The translations under genes and the position numbers were made by a program. Under the pieces are notes generated by a model. It had not been told where the DNA came from. It searched no databases and was given only the letters and a program-made list of their open reading frames with translations. From Thermococcus sp. (GTDB taxonomy: Archaea > Methanobacteriota_B > Thermococci > Thermococcales > Thermococcaceae), in NCBI GenBank assembly GCA_027001105.1, contig JALTMZ010000088.1, forward strand, positions 1 through 20,099: a stretch of 20,099 bases of DNA, read 5' to 3'. Shown piece by piece: positions 13,995-20,099 of the stretch; the stretch's first letter is position 1; each line of letters opens with the position of its first letter.

Positions 13995-15188
13995 TTAAAG
14001 AGATGTGCTGTTGCTTATAACTCTTTCCTCATATCCAGCAAAGAACATCCAAAATATAACTATGGATGCCGCATATAGAAACCCGGTCATGAGGAACGGA
14101 AATACTAAAGATCTGTCGAAGATGATTCCTCCCAAATACTGCCCGAGTCCAAAGGTTGAGGTCCAAGCAAAGCTCCTCAGTGCTATTGAGGTTGCTCTCT
14201 CTTCCTTTGTGAAGAACTTCATCATGAAGGCATCCCATATTGGGTTGACGATGTTCATGAGGATTGTTCTAACTATGTAAATGATCGAAGCTATCAGAAA
14301 GCTTGGAGCAAATGGGAGGGCGATTATCAGAGCTGTGGCACTTCCGTTAAAGCTCACTATTGTCTTCACGCTTCCAATTTTGTCAGCTAAGAGGGGCATG
14401 GAGAACATTCCCAGTGCCATGACAAGCTGCTGTAGTGCAAAGAGCCCACCTATGCTCTCTAAGCTCGTCCCAAACTTCAAGTTGAAGTACAGCCCCATAT
14501 ATGGGATTGTTACTCCCGCACCCAGACCAATTAAAGCTGATGGGAGCGAAAACTTTGCTATCTTTACCAACAACTCTCTCCTGAGCTTAAGCTTCCTCTC
14601 TTCTTTTCCAAGCACTGGGGAGACAAAGGACATCAGTACCATTTGAATCAAAATTAGAAGAGCCGCAAAGAACAGAGTTCTCCTATATGGGTTTGTTCCA
14701 TCCAGAACTTTTGGCAAGATTCCCCCTAAGAGCATTCCAAAGGCTGCCCCCGCTGTTCCGAGAGCGCTGTTTAGAGTAAACAGATAGTGCCGCTTCTCTT
14801 CGCTTACCTCTCCACTAAGCAAAGCCATCAAAGAGGGCCACTCAAGTGCCATACCTATTCCAGCAATCACAGATGACAGTGCCAAAGCCCAGAATACTGG
14901 AACAGAAACCTGAATCAAGCGAGCGACGAAAAACAGGGATAATGAAAGCAGGATTGTCCTTTTGTAGCCAAGTCTAATGCTGATTTGCCCGGAAATTAGT
15001 AAAAGAGCAGCTTGAACTATTGTTGATAGGGAGAACAAAATCCCAATTTTTGTAAAGTCCATTCCAAGAGATTTAAGGTAGAACGGCAGAATAAACCATG
15101 CTATGTTGCCCCCTAACCAGCCAAAGAAAGAATAGGCTACAACTAACTTTGCATCCCTGCTGAATCCTCTGTATTTTTCAAGGCTCAT
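13995..15188 (-). CDS. MFS transporter, second of a tandem paralogous pair
   Basis: 397-residue 12-TM major facilitator protein. The motif A loop is SGQISIRLGYKRTILLS after TM2, and the second half begins SLPSALIGLGAGVTIPYMGLYFNLKFG. It is clearly paralogous to the protein at 15253-16425 (LGAG.TIPYM.LYF, FALQQLVMALG against FFQQLVMGLG, IRSILMNIV/VRTILMNIV, YLGG/YIGG). ATG 15188 is chosen over upstream TTG 15209 and ATG 15206 because the TATA box GCTTATAAAT (15218-15209) places transcription initiation at about 15188, so the mRNA would be leaderless. Substrate unknown. The RecJ-like gene follows after about 25 nt. Confidence 0.85.
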   Translation of the reverse strand: MSLEKYRGFSRDAKLVVAYSFFGWLGGNIAWFILPFYLKSLGMDFTKIGILFSLSTIVQAALLLISGQISIRLGYKRTILLSLSLFFVARLIQVSVPVFWALALSSVIAGIGMALEWPSLMALLSGEVSEEKRHYLFTLNSALGTAGAAFGMLLGGILPKVLDGTNPYRRTLFFAALLILIQMVLMSFVSPVLGKEERKLKLRRELLVKIAKFSLPSALIGLGAGVTIPYMGLYFNLKFGTSLESIGGLFALQQLVMALGMFSMPLLADKIGSVKTIVSFNGSATALIIALPFAPSFLIASIIYIVRTILMNIVNPIWDAFMMKFFTKEERATSIALRSFAWTSTFGLGQYLGGIIFDRSLVFPFLMTGFLYAASIVIFWMFFAGYEERVISNSTSL

Positions 15189-15208
15189 GGTTGAGAGTTG
15201 GGGCATCA

Positions 15209-15218
15209 ATTTATAAGC
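15209..15218 (-). promoter_or_regulatory. TATA box implying a leaderless MFS mRNA
   Basis: GCTTATAAAT on the minus strand is centred about 26 nt before the ATG at 15188. No Shine-Dalgarno-like sequence precedes that ATG. Together these predict transcription starting at or near the A of the start codon. Confidence 0.5.
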
Positions 15219-15252
15219 ATGTCGAAGCGTTTAAACAATGTTAGTAGAGGGG

Positions 15253-16425
15253 TTAAGCTTTGTTGTACTTGGCAAAGAAGAAGTAAAACGTAAGAGTGGC
15301 AATTATGTATAAAGTTGCGGTTGTATAGAATGGATAGCTGAGGGATATTCCAAAGAGGAATCCGCCTATGTAGTTCCCTACCCCCCGCATGAAGGTTGAA
15401 AATGCCCTTCTAATCCCAACAGCTGTAGCTTTCTCTTCAGTTGAAAAAAACCCAAGCATGAAAGAATCGTTAATCGGCCAGACAATGTTCATCAGTATGC
15501 TTCTTATGATGTAGAAGAAAGCCGCTAATGTGAATATATTGATTGATGGAAAGACGGCAAAAAGCAGTGCCGCGGAGCTTTGGAACAGTGTTATTGTTTT
15601 TACTGGACCTATTCTGTCCACAAGCTTTGGAAGTATGAATGATCCAAGACCCATAACCAGCTGCTGGAAGAAGAAAACGCCGCTTATAGCTGCTAAAGTA
15701 ACTCCAAACCTCATATCAAAGTAAAGCTGCATGTAGGGGATTGTTATGCCCGCACCAAGACCTATTATTGCCGAAGGGATTGAAAACTTGAGGATTTTCA
15801 CTACCAGCTCTCTTCTCCACTGTATTTTTGGATTCTCCACCGGAACATCCTTTATTATCAAAAGCGCAGGGATGGTGATTAAAAACTGCAGAAATGAAAA
15901 CGCTAAGACCAACCTGTATGCCAACTGAGGAGTAACTCCAAAAGCACTCTCTAAGAAATTTGGCATAAATCCCGCCAACAGAACTCCCACAGCATTAAAT
16001 ATGGTTCCGAGACCAAAGCTTATTGAAAACGCATGATGCCTAAGCTCATCCCCAACCTCTTCACTTAAGAGGGCAGAGAAGTTTGGCTGTCTTATGCCCA
16101 TATTTACCCCGACGAGAAGAAACCCGAGCAGGAGAACGTAGTAATTTAGAGCAGTAACCTGAAGTATTCTCCCAGTAAAGCCTAAAACCGCTCCAAGAAG
16201 GAGGGATTTTTTATAGCCGATTTTCAATGAAATCTGGCCGGCAAACAAGAAGAACAGGGCACCGACAAACGTCCTCAGTGAGAAGAACACTCCCATGTCG
16301 CTCATTGAATATCCCAGTGCTCTCAAATAGAACGGGATTATGAAGAAGGAAAACTGGAGAAACAGCTGTCCTACTGCGTTCAGTGCAATGAGTATTTTGG
16401 CATCCCTATTGAACTTCTGGAGCAT
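15253..16425 (-). CDS. MFS transporter, first of a tandem paralogous pair
   Basis: 390-residue 12-TM major facilitator protein. Motif A reads AGQISLKIGYKKSLLLG after TM2. The linker between halves (VPVENPKIQWRRELVVKILKFSIPSAI) and GLGAGITIPYMQLYFDMRFG match the paralogue downstream. The N terminus MLQKFNRDAKILIALNAVGQLF aligns with FSRDAKLVVAYSFFGWLG of the paralogue, which supports both chosen starts. The TATA element 16457-16449 lies about 27 nt before the ATG and no ribosome binding site is visible, so this too may be a leaderless mRNA. Substrate unknown; sugar, amino acid or drug transport cannot be distinguished. Confidence 0.86.
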   Translation of the reverse strand: MLQKFNRDAKILIALNAVGQLFLQFSFFIIPFYLRALGYSMSDMGVFFSLRTFVGALFFLFAGQISLKIGYKKSLLLGAVLGFTGRILQVTALNYYVLLLGFLLVGVNMGIRQPNFSALLSEEVGDELRHHAFSISFGLGTIFNAVGVLLAGFMPNFLESAFGVTPQLAYRLVLAFSFLQFLITIPALLIIKDVPVENPKIQWRRELVVKILKFSIPSAIIGLGAGITIPYMQLYFDMRFGVTLAAISGVFFFQQLVMGLGSFILPKLVDRIGPVKTITLFQSSAALLFAVFPSINIFTLAAFFYIIRSILMNIVWPINDSFMLGFFSTEEKATAVGIRRAFSTFMRGVGNYIGGFLFGISLSYPFYTTATLYIIATLTFYFFFAKYNKA

Positions 16426-16603
16426 GGTTTAACTTAATGTCTTAACGCTTATAAATTTATCGAAATGATAACATGGGGAACACAAAGCTTATTAATTATC
16501 GTTCGGAGATGTTGTTTGATGCCATAATGCACCAATCTCTGTGATACGCTCAAATCTTTTTGTAATTTTAAGTTTAGCTCCCTGAATTCATCGGGTGTCT
16601 GGA
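16426..16603. other. Divergent intergenic region between MFS and DUF998 genes
   Basis: This is the longest gene-free stretch in the window. Minus strand: AATTTATAA (16457-16449) serves the MFS gene. Plus strand: the DUF998 gene needs a promoter; TTTTAAG near 16567 is too close to the RBS to be ideal and CTTATTAATTATC near 16488 is an alternative. Nothing resembling an RNA gene, repeat or operator was seen in the middle. Confidence 0.4.
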
Positions 16604-17206
16604 ATGAGGACAAAGTCTGAGAATCTCTTGGAGATAGGGGCGGTGTCTGGGTTCCTCTTGCCCATAATCTTTGCAATAATGTTGAGTGTAGCTATAGCTC
16701 TTAATCCATGGTTTTCTTTCCATAAAAATGCCCTGAGCGACTTGGGTTCTCTTAAAGTCCAAACCCGGTATGTTTTCAATTCGGGCTTAATCATCATGGG
16801 TCTCCTTGGCATTGTCTTTTCTCTGGCAGCTGTTAGGTATTTTGGCTCAAATATTATGCACATTCTTACGGTTGCAATGGCATTTTTAATAGCCGTAGGG
16901 ATTTTTCCAGAGGAGTACGGCAAAATTCATTCAATCCCTGCGATTCTGTTTTATTTGTTGTCCCTTACTGGAATCTTTTATGCTGGTGTTATCTTTAGAA
17001 AACGTGGGAAACAAAAGCTCTCCTTATTCAGCATGATAGGTAGTGTTGGCACATTTATCTTAATGACATTAACACTTGGAAAATCTGGGTTAGCTGTGCC
17101 AGAAATGATAGGTGCCGTTTTTATACTTTCTTGGATTGTTGTGATAAGCCACAAGATGTTAAAAGAGACAAAAAGGAAAGAGTTGAACATCAAATCTCGT
17201 TCATAA
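16604..17206 (+). CDS. DUF998-family integral membrane protein
   Basis: 200-residue protein with about six membrane segments. NPWFSFHKNALSDLGSLK (about 35-52) is the DUF998 signature (W-F-x-x-x-x-N-x-L-S-D-L-G), followed by FNSGLIIMGLLGIVFSLAAVRYF. A second signature-like region, FPEEYGKIHSIPAILFYLLSL, is also typical. The tail is basic (HKMLKETKRKELNIKSRS) and probably cytoplasmic. ATG 16604 is chosen over the GTG at 16595 since GGGTG (16593-16597) then serves as ribosome binding site. The end overlaps the convergent S-layer-like gene by 17 nt. The family has no assigned function that I know. Confidence 0.83.
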   Translation: MRTKSENLLEIGAVSGFLLPIIFAIMLSVAIALNPWFSFHKNALSDLGSLKVQTRYVFNSGLIIMGLLGIVFSLAAVRYFGSNIMHILTVAMAFLIAVGIFPEEYGKIHSIPAILFYLLSLTGIFYAGVIFRKRGKQKLSLFSMIGSVGTFILMTLTLGKSGLAVPEMIGAVFILSWIVVISHKMLKETKRKELNIKSRS

Positions 17207-18653
17207 ACTCTTCAACAGCTTTCCTTGTCAGTGTGTAGTCCTTGCCCGCGAGTATTATGACTTTATACTCTGGATTTTTCGGATTGTCCATGACTTTGAC
17301 AACGTATCCCTTGTTCATTATTTCATCCTTTATACTCTGGATTGTGCTTGAGCCATAAACCTGCTCCAGTAACTTCCATGCTTTATTGCTGACCCATCCT
17401 CCAACGATTATCACATTTTTATCACTGGGCAGCTTTGTTAGTTGAGTGTCCTCTATTATCAGCTTGTTTACATCGTCGATAACATCAGCTTTAACGGTTT
17501 TTACGGTTACCTTCTTTTTTACTGTATCAATTCTGACAAATCTGTAGCCTGCGATTCCAGTTATCTCACCGTTTTCATCTTTTGTAAACACCGGCTGAAG
17601 GTTAAGCCCATCAATTGGAAGTTTCAGCATTTGACCGTCATCGAGTACAACTTTGGGGAAATTGTTGTCTGGATCGACATGGAGATACAGCACAAACAAA
17701 TTGTTGGTTGGGTCTATGTCCCAAATCCACTGTCCCTCGTAGACTTCGCCATCCTGATACATTCTAACCTTCTCGTAATATTCATATTTGTATGTGACCT
17801 GTCTTGTACCTCCTATACCAACAAAGAAGTCTGTTGGGGAGATTATCAGCATCTTCTTAATTCCAGCCTGTAGAAGCTCCTGAATCCTTGCTGAAGGATA
17901 TGAATCAAAGGGTTCAAAGTCTTCATCTCCGTTGGCATCAACGTAGAGGATGTAGTACTTATTCTTATAGAGCGTGTCTGTCCTCACGAATCCGCTCGGG
18001 AATGATATGTCAACAAGGGTCTTTTCCTGCTCAGTGTCAATATCTCTGAACTTAATTTTCCATCCATTTATTGTCAGCGTTTCACCCAGAGCCTTTGAAC
18101 CGGAGTTTTCCTCATATGAGTAGATGTACATGGTATCCTTTCCGTCCACGACCGTAGAAACTATTTTGGTGGTTTCTCCCCCAAGATTTAGGGGAGTTGT
18201 ATTTTCATTGAAAATTATCTCAATGCTCCTGTCGTTGAACTGTGCCTTTTTGATAGTATCGTTGTATAAGACCCTCGAAAAGTTAACCGCAACAACAATT
18301 GCGTTTCCAACAGGGGAATCTCCAACGGTAATCCCCACATCTGGCATATCCACACTGTTCAGCTTGTAGTACTGGTCGCTGTCTGGGATTAAGACGCTGT
18401 GGTACTCAATAGGCACATCAACGTATGTGGAGTATGTTACCTCTCTTATGCCTTTGAGCACAAGTAAGGCTCCCAATTTTGATCCAGTGATGGCATCCTC
18501 GCCTATATGGAGGGGTTGCCCATTAACTATCTTTGTTGTCGGTAGAACAATAACGCTATTTGCCGAGTTCACTTTAAAATTAAATCCCTGTACTGCTCCT
18601 GCAACAGATGCTAAAAACAAAACAGATAGTATTACGCTCAAAACTTTTCTCAT
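17190..18653 (-). CDS. S-layer-like secreted protein
   Basis: 487-residue exported protein. The N terminus is a classic signal peptide (MRK, hydrophobic core to about residue 20, AGA before V21). The mature start carries the archaeal S-layer N-terminal pattern IVLPTTKIVNGQPLHIGEDAITGSKLGALL, and the C terminus ends with VIIVGGWVSNKAWKLL and VIILAGKDYTLTRKAVEEFM, as in Methanococcales/Thermococcales S-layer proteins. Several N-glycosylation sequons are present (NFS, NDT, NTT). It is somewhat shorter than the main S-layer proteins I recall from Thermococcus (about 600 residues), so it may be a minor paralogue. AGGTGAG, 5 nt before the ATG, is the ribosome binding site. No transmembrane anchor is visible. 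Confidence 0.82.
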   Translation of the reverse strand: MRKVLSVILSVLFLASVAGAVQGFNFKVNSANSVIVLPTTKIVNGQPLHIGEDAITGSKLGALLVLKGIREVTYSTYVDVPIEYHSVLIPDSDQYYKLNSVDMPDVGITVGDSPVGNAIVVAVNFSRVLYNDTIKKAQFNDRSIEIIFNENTTPLNLGGETTKIVSTVVDGKDTMYIYSYEENSGSKALGETLTINGWKIKFRDIDTEQEKTLVDISFPSGFVRTDTLYKNKYYILYVDANGDEDFEPFDSYPSARIQELLQAGIKKMLIISPTDFFVGIGGTRQVTYKYEYYEKVRMYQDGEVYEGQWIWDIDPTNNLFVLYLHVDPDNNFPKVVLDDGQMLKLPIDGLNLQPVFTKDENGEITGIAGYRFVRIDTVKKKVTVKTVKADVIDDVNKLIIEDTQLTKLPSDKNVIIVGGWVSNKAWKLLEQVYGSSTIQSIKDEIMNKGYVVKVMDNPKNPEYKVIILAGKDYTLTRKAVEEFMNEI

Positions 18654-18682
18654 ACTTACTCACCTAAATTTTGTAGTCCTCA

Positions 18683-18693
18683 AAGTTTATAAC
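18683..18693. promoter_or_regulatory. Symmetrical TATA box able to serve both strands
   Basis: AAAGTTTATAACC contains TTTATAA (18686-18692), which reads TTATAAA on the other strand. On the minus strand it would start near 18664, just upstream of the S-layer-like gene's ribosome binding site. On the plus strand it would start near 18714-18718, at the 5' end of the C/D box sRNA. The spacing fits both; which is used was not tested. Confidence 0.45.
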
Positions 18694-18717
18694 CTTGTCC
18701 CAGTATTTTTTACAATG

Positions 18718-18774
18718 TGCGATGATGAATGAATCCAATGCTGAACTGATGATTGACCCCAGAGTGGCTGAGCA
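18718..18774 (+). ncRNA. C/D box guide sRNA overlapping the DUF2391 5' region
   Basis: Elements in order: closing stem TGC (18718-18720), C box ATGATGA (18722-18728), a 12-nt guide ATGAATCCAATG (18729-18740), D' box CTGA (18741-18744), a 2-nt spacer, C' box TGATGA (18747-18752, perfect), guide TTGACCCCAGAGTGG (18753-18767, 15 nt), D box CTGA (18768-18771) and closing stem GCA (18772-18774). By the D+5 rule the D' guide would direct methylation of G in CAUUGGAUUCAU and the D guide of U in CCACUCUGGGGU. The RNA ends 2 nt before the likely ATG of the next gene, so it may be processed from, or compete with, that mRNA. All four boxes are canonical; targets were not searched. Confidence 0.88.
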
Positions 18775-18776
18775 AA

Positions 18777-19253
18777 ATGAGTGAGGAACTGAAACAGATC
18801 AATGAGCGGTTTAAAAGGCTCTCAGAACAGATTGAAGGGTTAGAGAGGAAGTTTGAGAAGAAACCAGATAAGCTGGGGTGGGATGACATAGCTCAGGAAA
18901 TCATCGGTGCTCTGACGTTTTCTCTCCCCTTTCTCTTTACACAAGAAATCTGGGACATAGCAAAGTCTTTAACTATGGAACGAGCAGTTGGAATTCTGAT
19001 TTTGACCCTCTCAATTGCTTATCTTTTCATAACAAAAGCAAAAGTTTCAAACATTGAGAGAGAAGAGCTGTTCCACATACCAAAACGCCTTTTAACGGTA
19101 GTTTTGATCTCATATCTGATATCTGCGGGCTTGATCTACCTGTATGGTATAAACAGACTTGCTGAGTTCTCCCTGAATCAGTACATAAGTGCGACCATCA
19201 TAATAAGCACCTTTGCCGTGATTGGTGCAATAGCCGTTGATATGGTGAAGTGA
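18777..19253 (+). CDS. DUF2391-like integral membrane protein
   Basis: 158 residues. A charged N-terminal coiled coil (residues 1-30, KQINERFKRLSEQIEGLERKF split over the segment) is followed by four membrane segments: about 41-62, 70-87, 105-124 and 134-155. The pattern of a cytoplasmic coiled coil plus a 4-TM block resembles DUF2391 proteins; the family call is from memory. The longer frame opening at TTG 18753 is rejected as a start because its first codons are the D guide and D box of the sRNA. ATG 18777 has only a weak upstream GAGTGG. Its stop abuts the next ATG directly (TGA then ATG), so it is in an operon with the TOPRIM protein. Confidence 0.72.
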   Translation: MSEELKQINERFKRLSEQIEGLERKFEKKPDKLGWDDIAQEIIGALTFSLPFLFTQEIWDIAKSLTMERAVGILILTLSIAYLFITKAKVSNIEREELFHIPKRLLTVVLISYLISAGLIYLYGINRLAEFSLNQYISATIIISTFAVIGAIAVDMVK

Positions 19254-20099
19254 ATGAGAATTGTGACGGGAAAGCGTTATGAGAATTTTAAGGATGCGGT
19301 ACTTTTCCCAGAGCATGAAAAGAACAGCGAAGAGCTGAAGAAGTTTGTAGGTTCACTTGAAGGAGAAGAAACCGTGGTTACAGCAAGCTTAGAGCTAATT
19401 GACCTTATCTTGGAGCGGTTTAAAAGAACGGAAAGCGGAGAGCTTCTATATTCTGACACAATGAAAAGCTTAACTTTGAAGGAAGCTTATGAGCTCAGAA
19501 AATACCTCGATTTTGACCTGAGAGGTGCACCATTTGGTGAATTTTCCAAAGTCAGTGTTATCTTCTGTGAGGGTAAAACTGATTCGAAGTTTTTCAAAGG
19601 GGTTTACAAAAAGCTGTTCGGACTTAAAGAAAGCAGAACAGTGCCTGAAAATTTAAAGCTAATTGAAAAAGTTTTTAAGAGAGACAACTTTGAGCTTTTG
19701 ACAAAAGACGATGTATTTCTGGCAATAATCCCAAGTGAAGGCAACACTGGAGTCATAAGGAACTTAGGAAACTTTTTGAAAGCTATGGATGTTTTTGAGT
19801 TTAAAGTTGACAAGATAGGGTTAGCCATTGATATTGATGAGAGTGCTGAAGGGGTAATAGAATCAATAACTGGCAAGCTTTCATCGTTCAAATTCACAAG
19901 GGAGGGAGGGAATTTTAGAGTTGGAGATGTTGCTATAATCCCGCTTTTAATCGGCTACCACTTTAGGCATCCATGCGTGGAATGGAAAAAGCCAACTGTT
20001 GAAGATTTGATGCTTAAACTCTTAGAAAAGCAAGGGGTGCTGAGGAAAATTGAGAGGGCAATAAACATTCTGCGCATTGATTTAAAGAGAAAGCTGAAG
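19254..20099 (+). CDS. TOPRIM-domain protein (DUF3226-like), 3' end outside window
   Basis: Open frame of 282 codons from the ATG directly after the DUF2391 stop to the last base of the window, so the C terminus is missing. GGTGAAGTG precedes the ATG. After about 98 residues of charged alpha/beta sequence, a TOPRIM-type core begins: VSVIFCEGKTDSKFF with the conserved E106 and D110, then AIIPSEGNTGVIRNLGNFLKA, then KIGLAIDIDE with D193 and D195. This matches the E...DxD layout of TOPRIM folds found in topoisomerases, primases and OLD-type nucleases, and resembles the DUF3226 group. Magnesium-dependent nucleic-acid chemistry is expected from the fold, but no activity is shown. Co-translation with a membrane protein is unusual for such a domain. 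Confidence 0.75.
   Translation, partial: MRIVTGKRYENFKDAVLFPEHEKNSEELKKFVGSLEGEETVVTASLELIDLILERFKRTESGELLYSDTMKSLTLKEAYELRKYLDFDLRGAPFGEFSKVSVIFCEGKTDSKFFKGVYKKLFGLKESRTVPENLKLIEKVFKRDNFELLTKDDVFLAIIPSEGNTGVIRNLGNFLKAMDVFEFKVDKIGLAIDIDESAEGVIESITGKLSSFKFTREGGNFRVGDVAIIPLLIGYHFRHPCVEWKKPTVEDLMLKLLEKQGVLRKIERAINILRIDLKRKLK

Noticed and set aside
14281..14646. 121-codon plus-strand frame opposite the MFS gene
   Set aside because: The opposite strand encodes intact MFS membrane segments; this frame has no RBS or recognisable domain.
16588..16923. 111-codon minus-strand frame opposite the DUF998 gene
   Set aside because: The plus strand holds the DUF998 signature and a ribosome binding site; this product has no family features.
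17442..17873. 143-codon plus-strand frame inside the S-layer-like gene
   Set aside because: It is antisense to a gene with a clear signal peptide and family pattern, has unlikely composition and no ribosome binding site.
1..20099. CRISPR array, tRNA, rRNA, transposon or integrase
   Set aside because: No regularly spaced long repeats, cloverleaf-like sequence, inverted-repeat-flanked transposase or recombinase motif was seen on either strand.

Overview
The window looks like chromosomal DNA of a hyperthermophilic archaeon of the order Thermococcales (Thermococcus/Pyrococcus). The signs are short, tightly packed genes on both strands, GGTGAT/GGGGTGA-type ribosome binding sites, AT-rich TATA boxes about 25 nt before start regions, Lys/Glu-rich proteins, and typical families: indolepyruvate:ferredoxin oxidoreductase, DUF4152, a long RecJ-like DHH protein, an S-layer-like protein and C/D box sRNAs. 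The base composition looks fairly even. No insertion sequence, integrase, CRISPR array, rRNA or tRNA was seen, and no gap without a gene exceeds about 180 bases.

Layout. Bases 1-2367: the 3' part of a glycogen synthase (+), a C/D box guide sRNA on the minus strand, a HIT-family hydrolase (+), a MazG-YbaK fusion (-) and a small helical protein (-). Bases 2464-5378: a small membrane protein (+), iorA (+) without an adjacent iorB, and a DUF4152 RNase H-like protein (-). Bases 5449-6726: two divergent tandem paralogues of unknown function with a possible 33-codon ORF bridging them, then a convergent helical protein (-). Bases 6835-9424: an AI-2E family permease (+), and nicotinamidase, a DUF2240-like protein and a two-TM membrane protein, all on the minus strand. 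Bases 9530-11479: a hotdog thioesterase, then a PadR regulator overlapping an MFS exporter gene. Bases 11476-16425 (-): a small protein, a 741-residue RecJ-like DHH protein with zinc fingers, and two paralogous MFS transporters whose promoters predict leaderless mRNAs. Bases 16604-20099: a DUF998 membrane protein (+), a short S-layer-like secreted protein (-), a second C/D box sRNA (+), a DUF2391 membrane protein (+), and a TOPRIM-domain protein (+) cut by the window end.

The most notable findings are the two C/D box guide RNAs. One (780-838, minus) lies between glgA and the HIT gene and has its own TATA box, divergent from the HIT promoter. The other (about 18718-18774, plus) runs into the 5' region of the DUF2391/TOPRIM operon and can share a symmetrical TATA box with the S-layer-like gene. 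Both have C, D', C' and D boxes and short closing stems. Another finding is a run of three GATAT direct repeats, exactly 13 bp apart, over the predicted start region of the PadR gene, which is a candidate autoregulatory operator. Several likely start codons lie well inside the longest open frames, and the reasons are given gene by gene.
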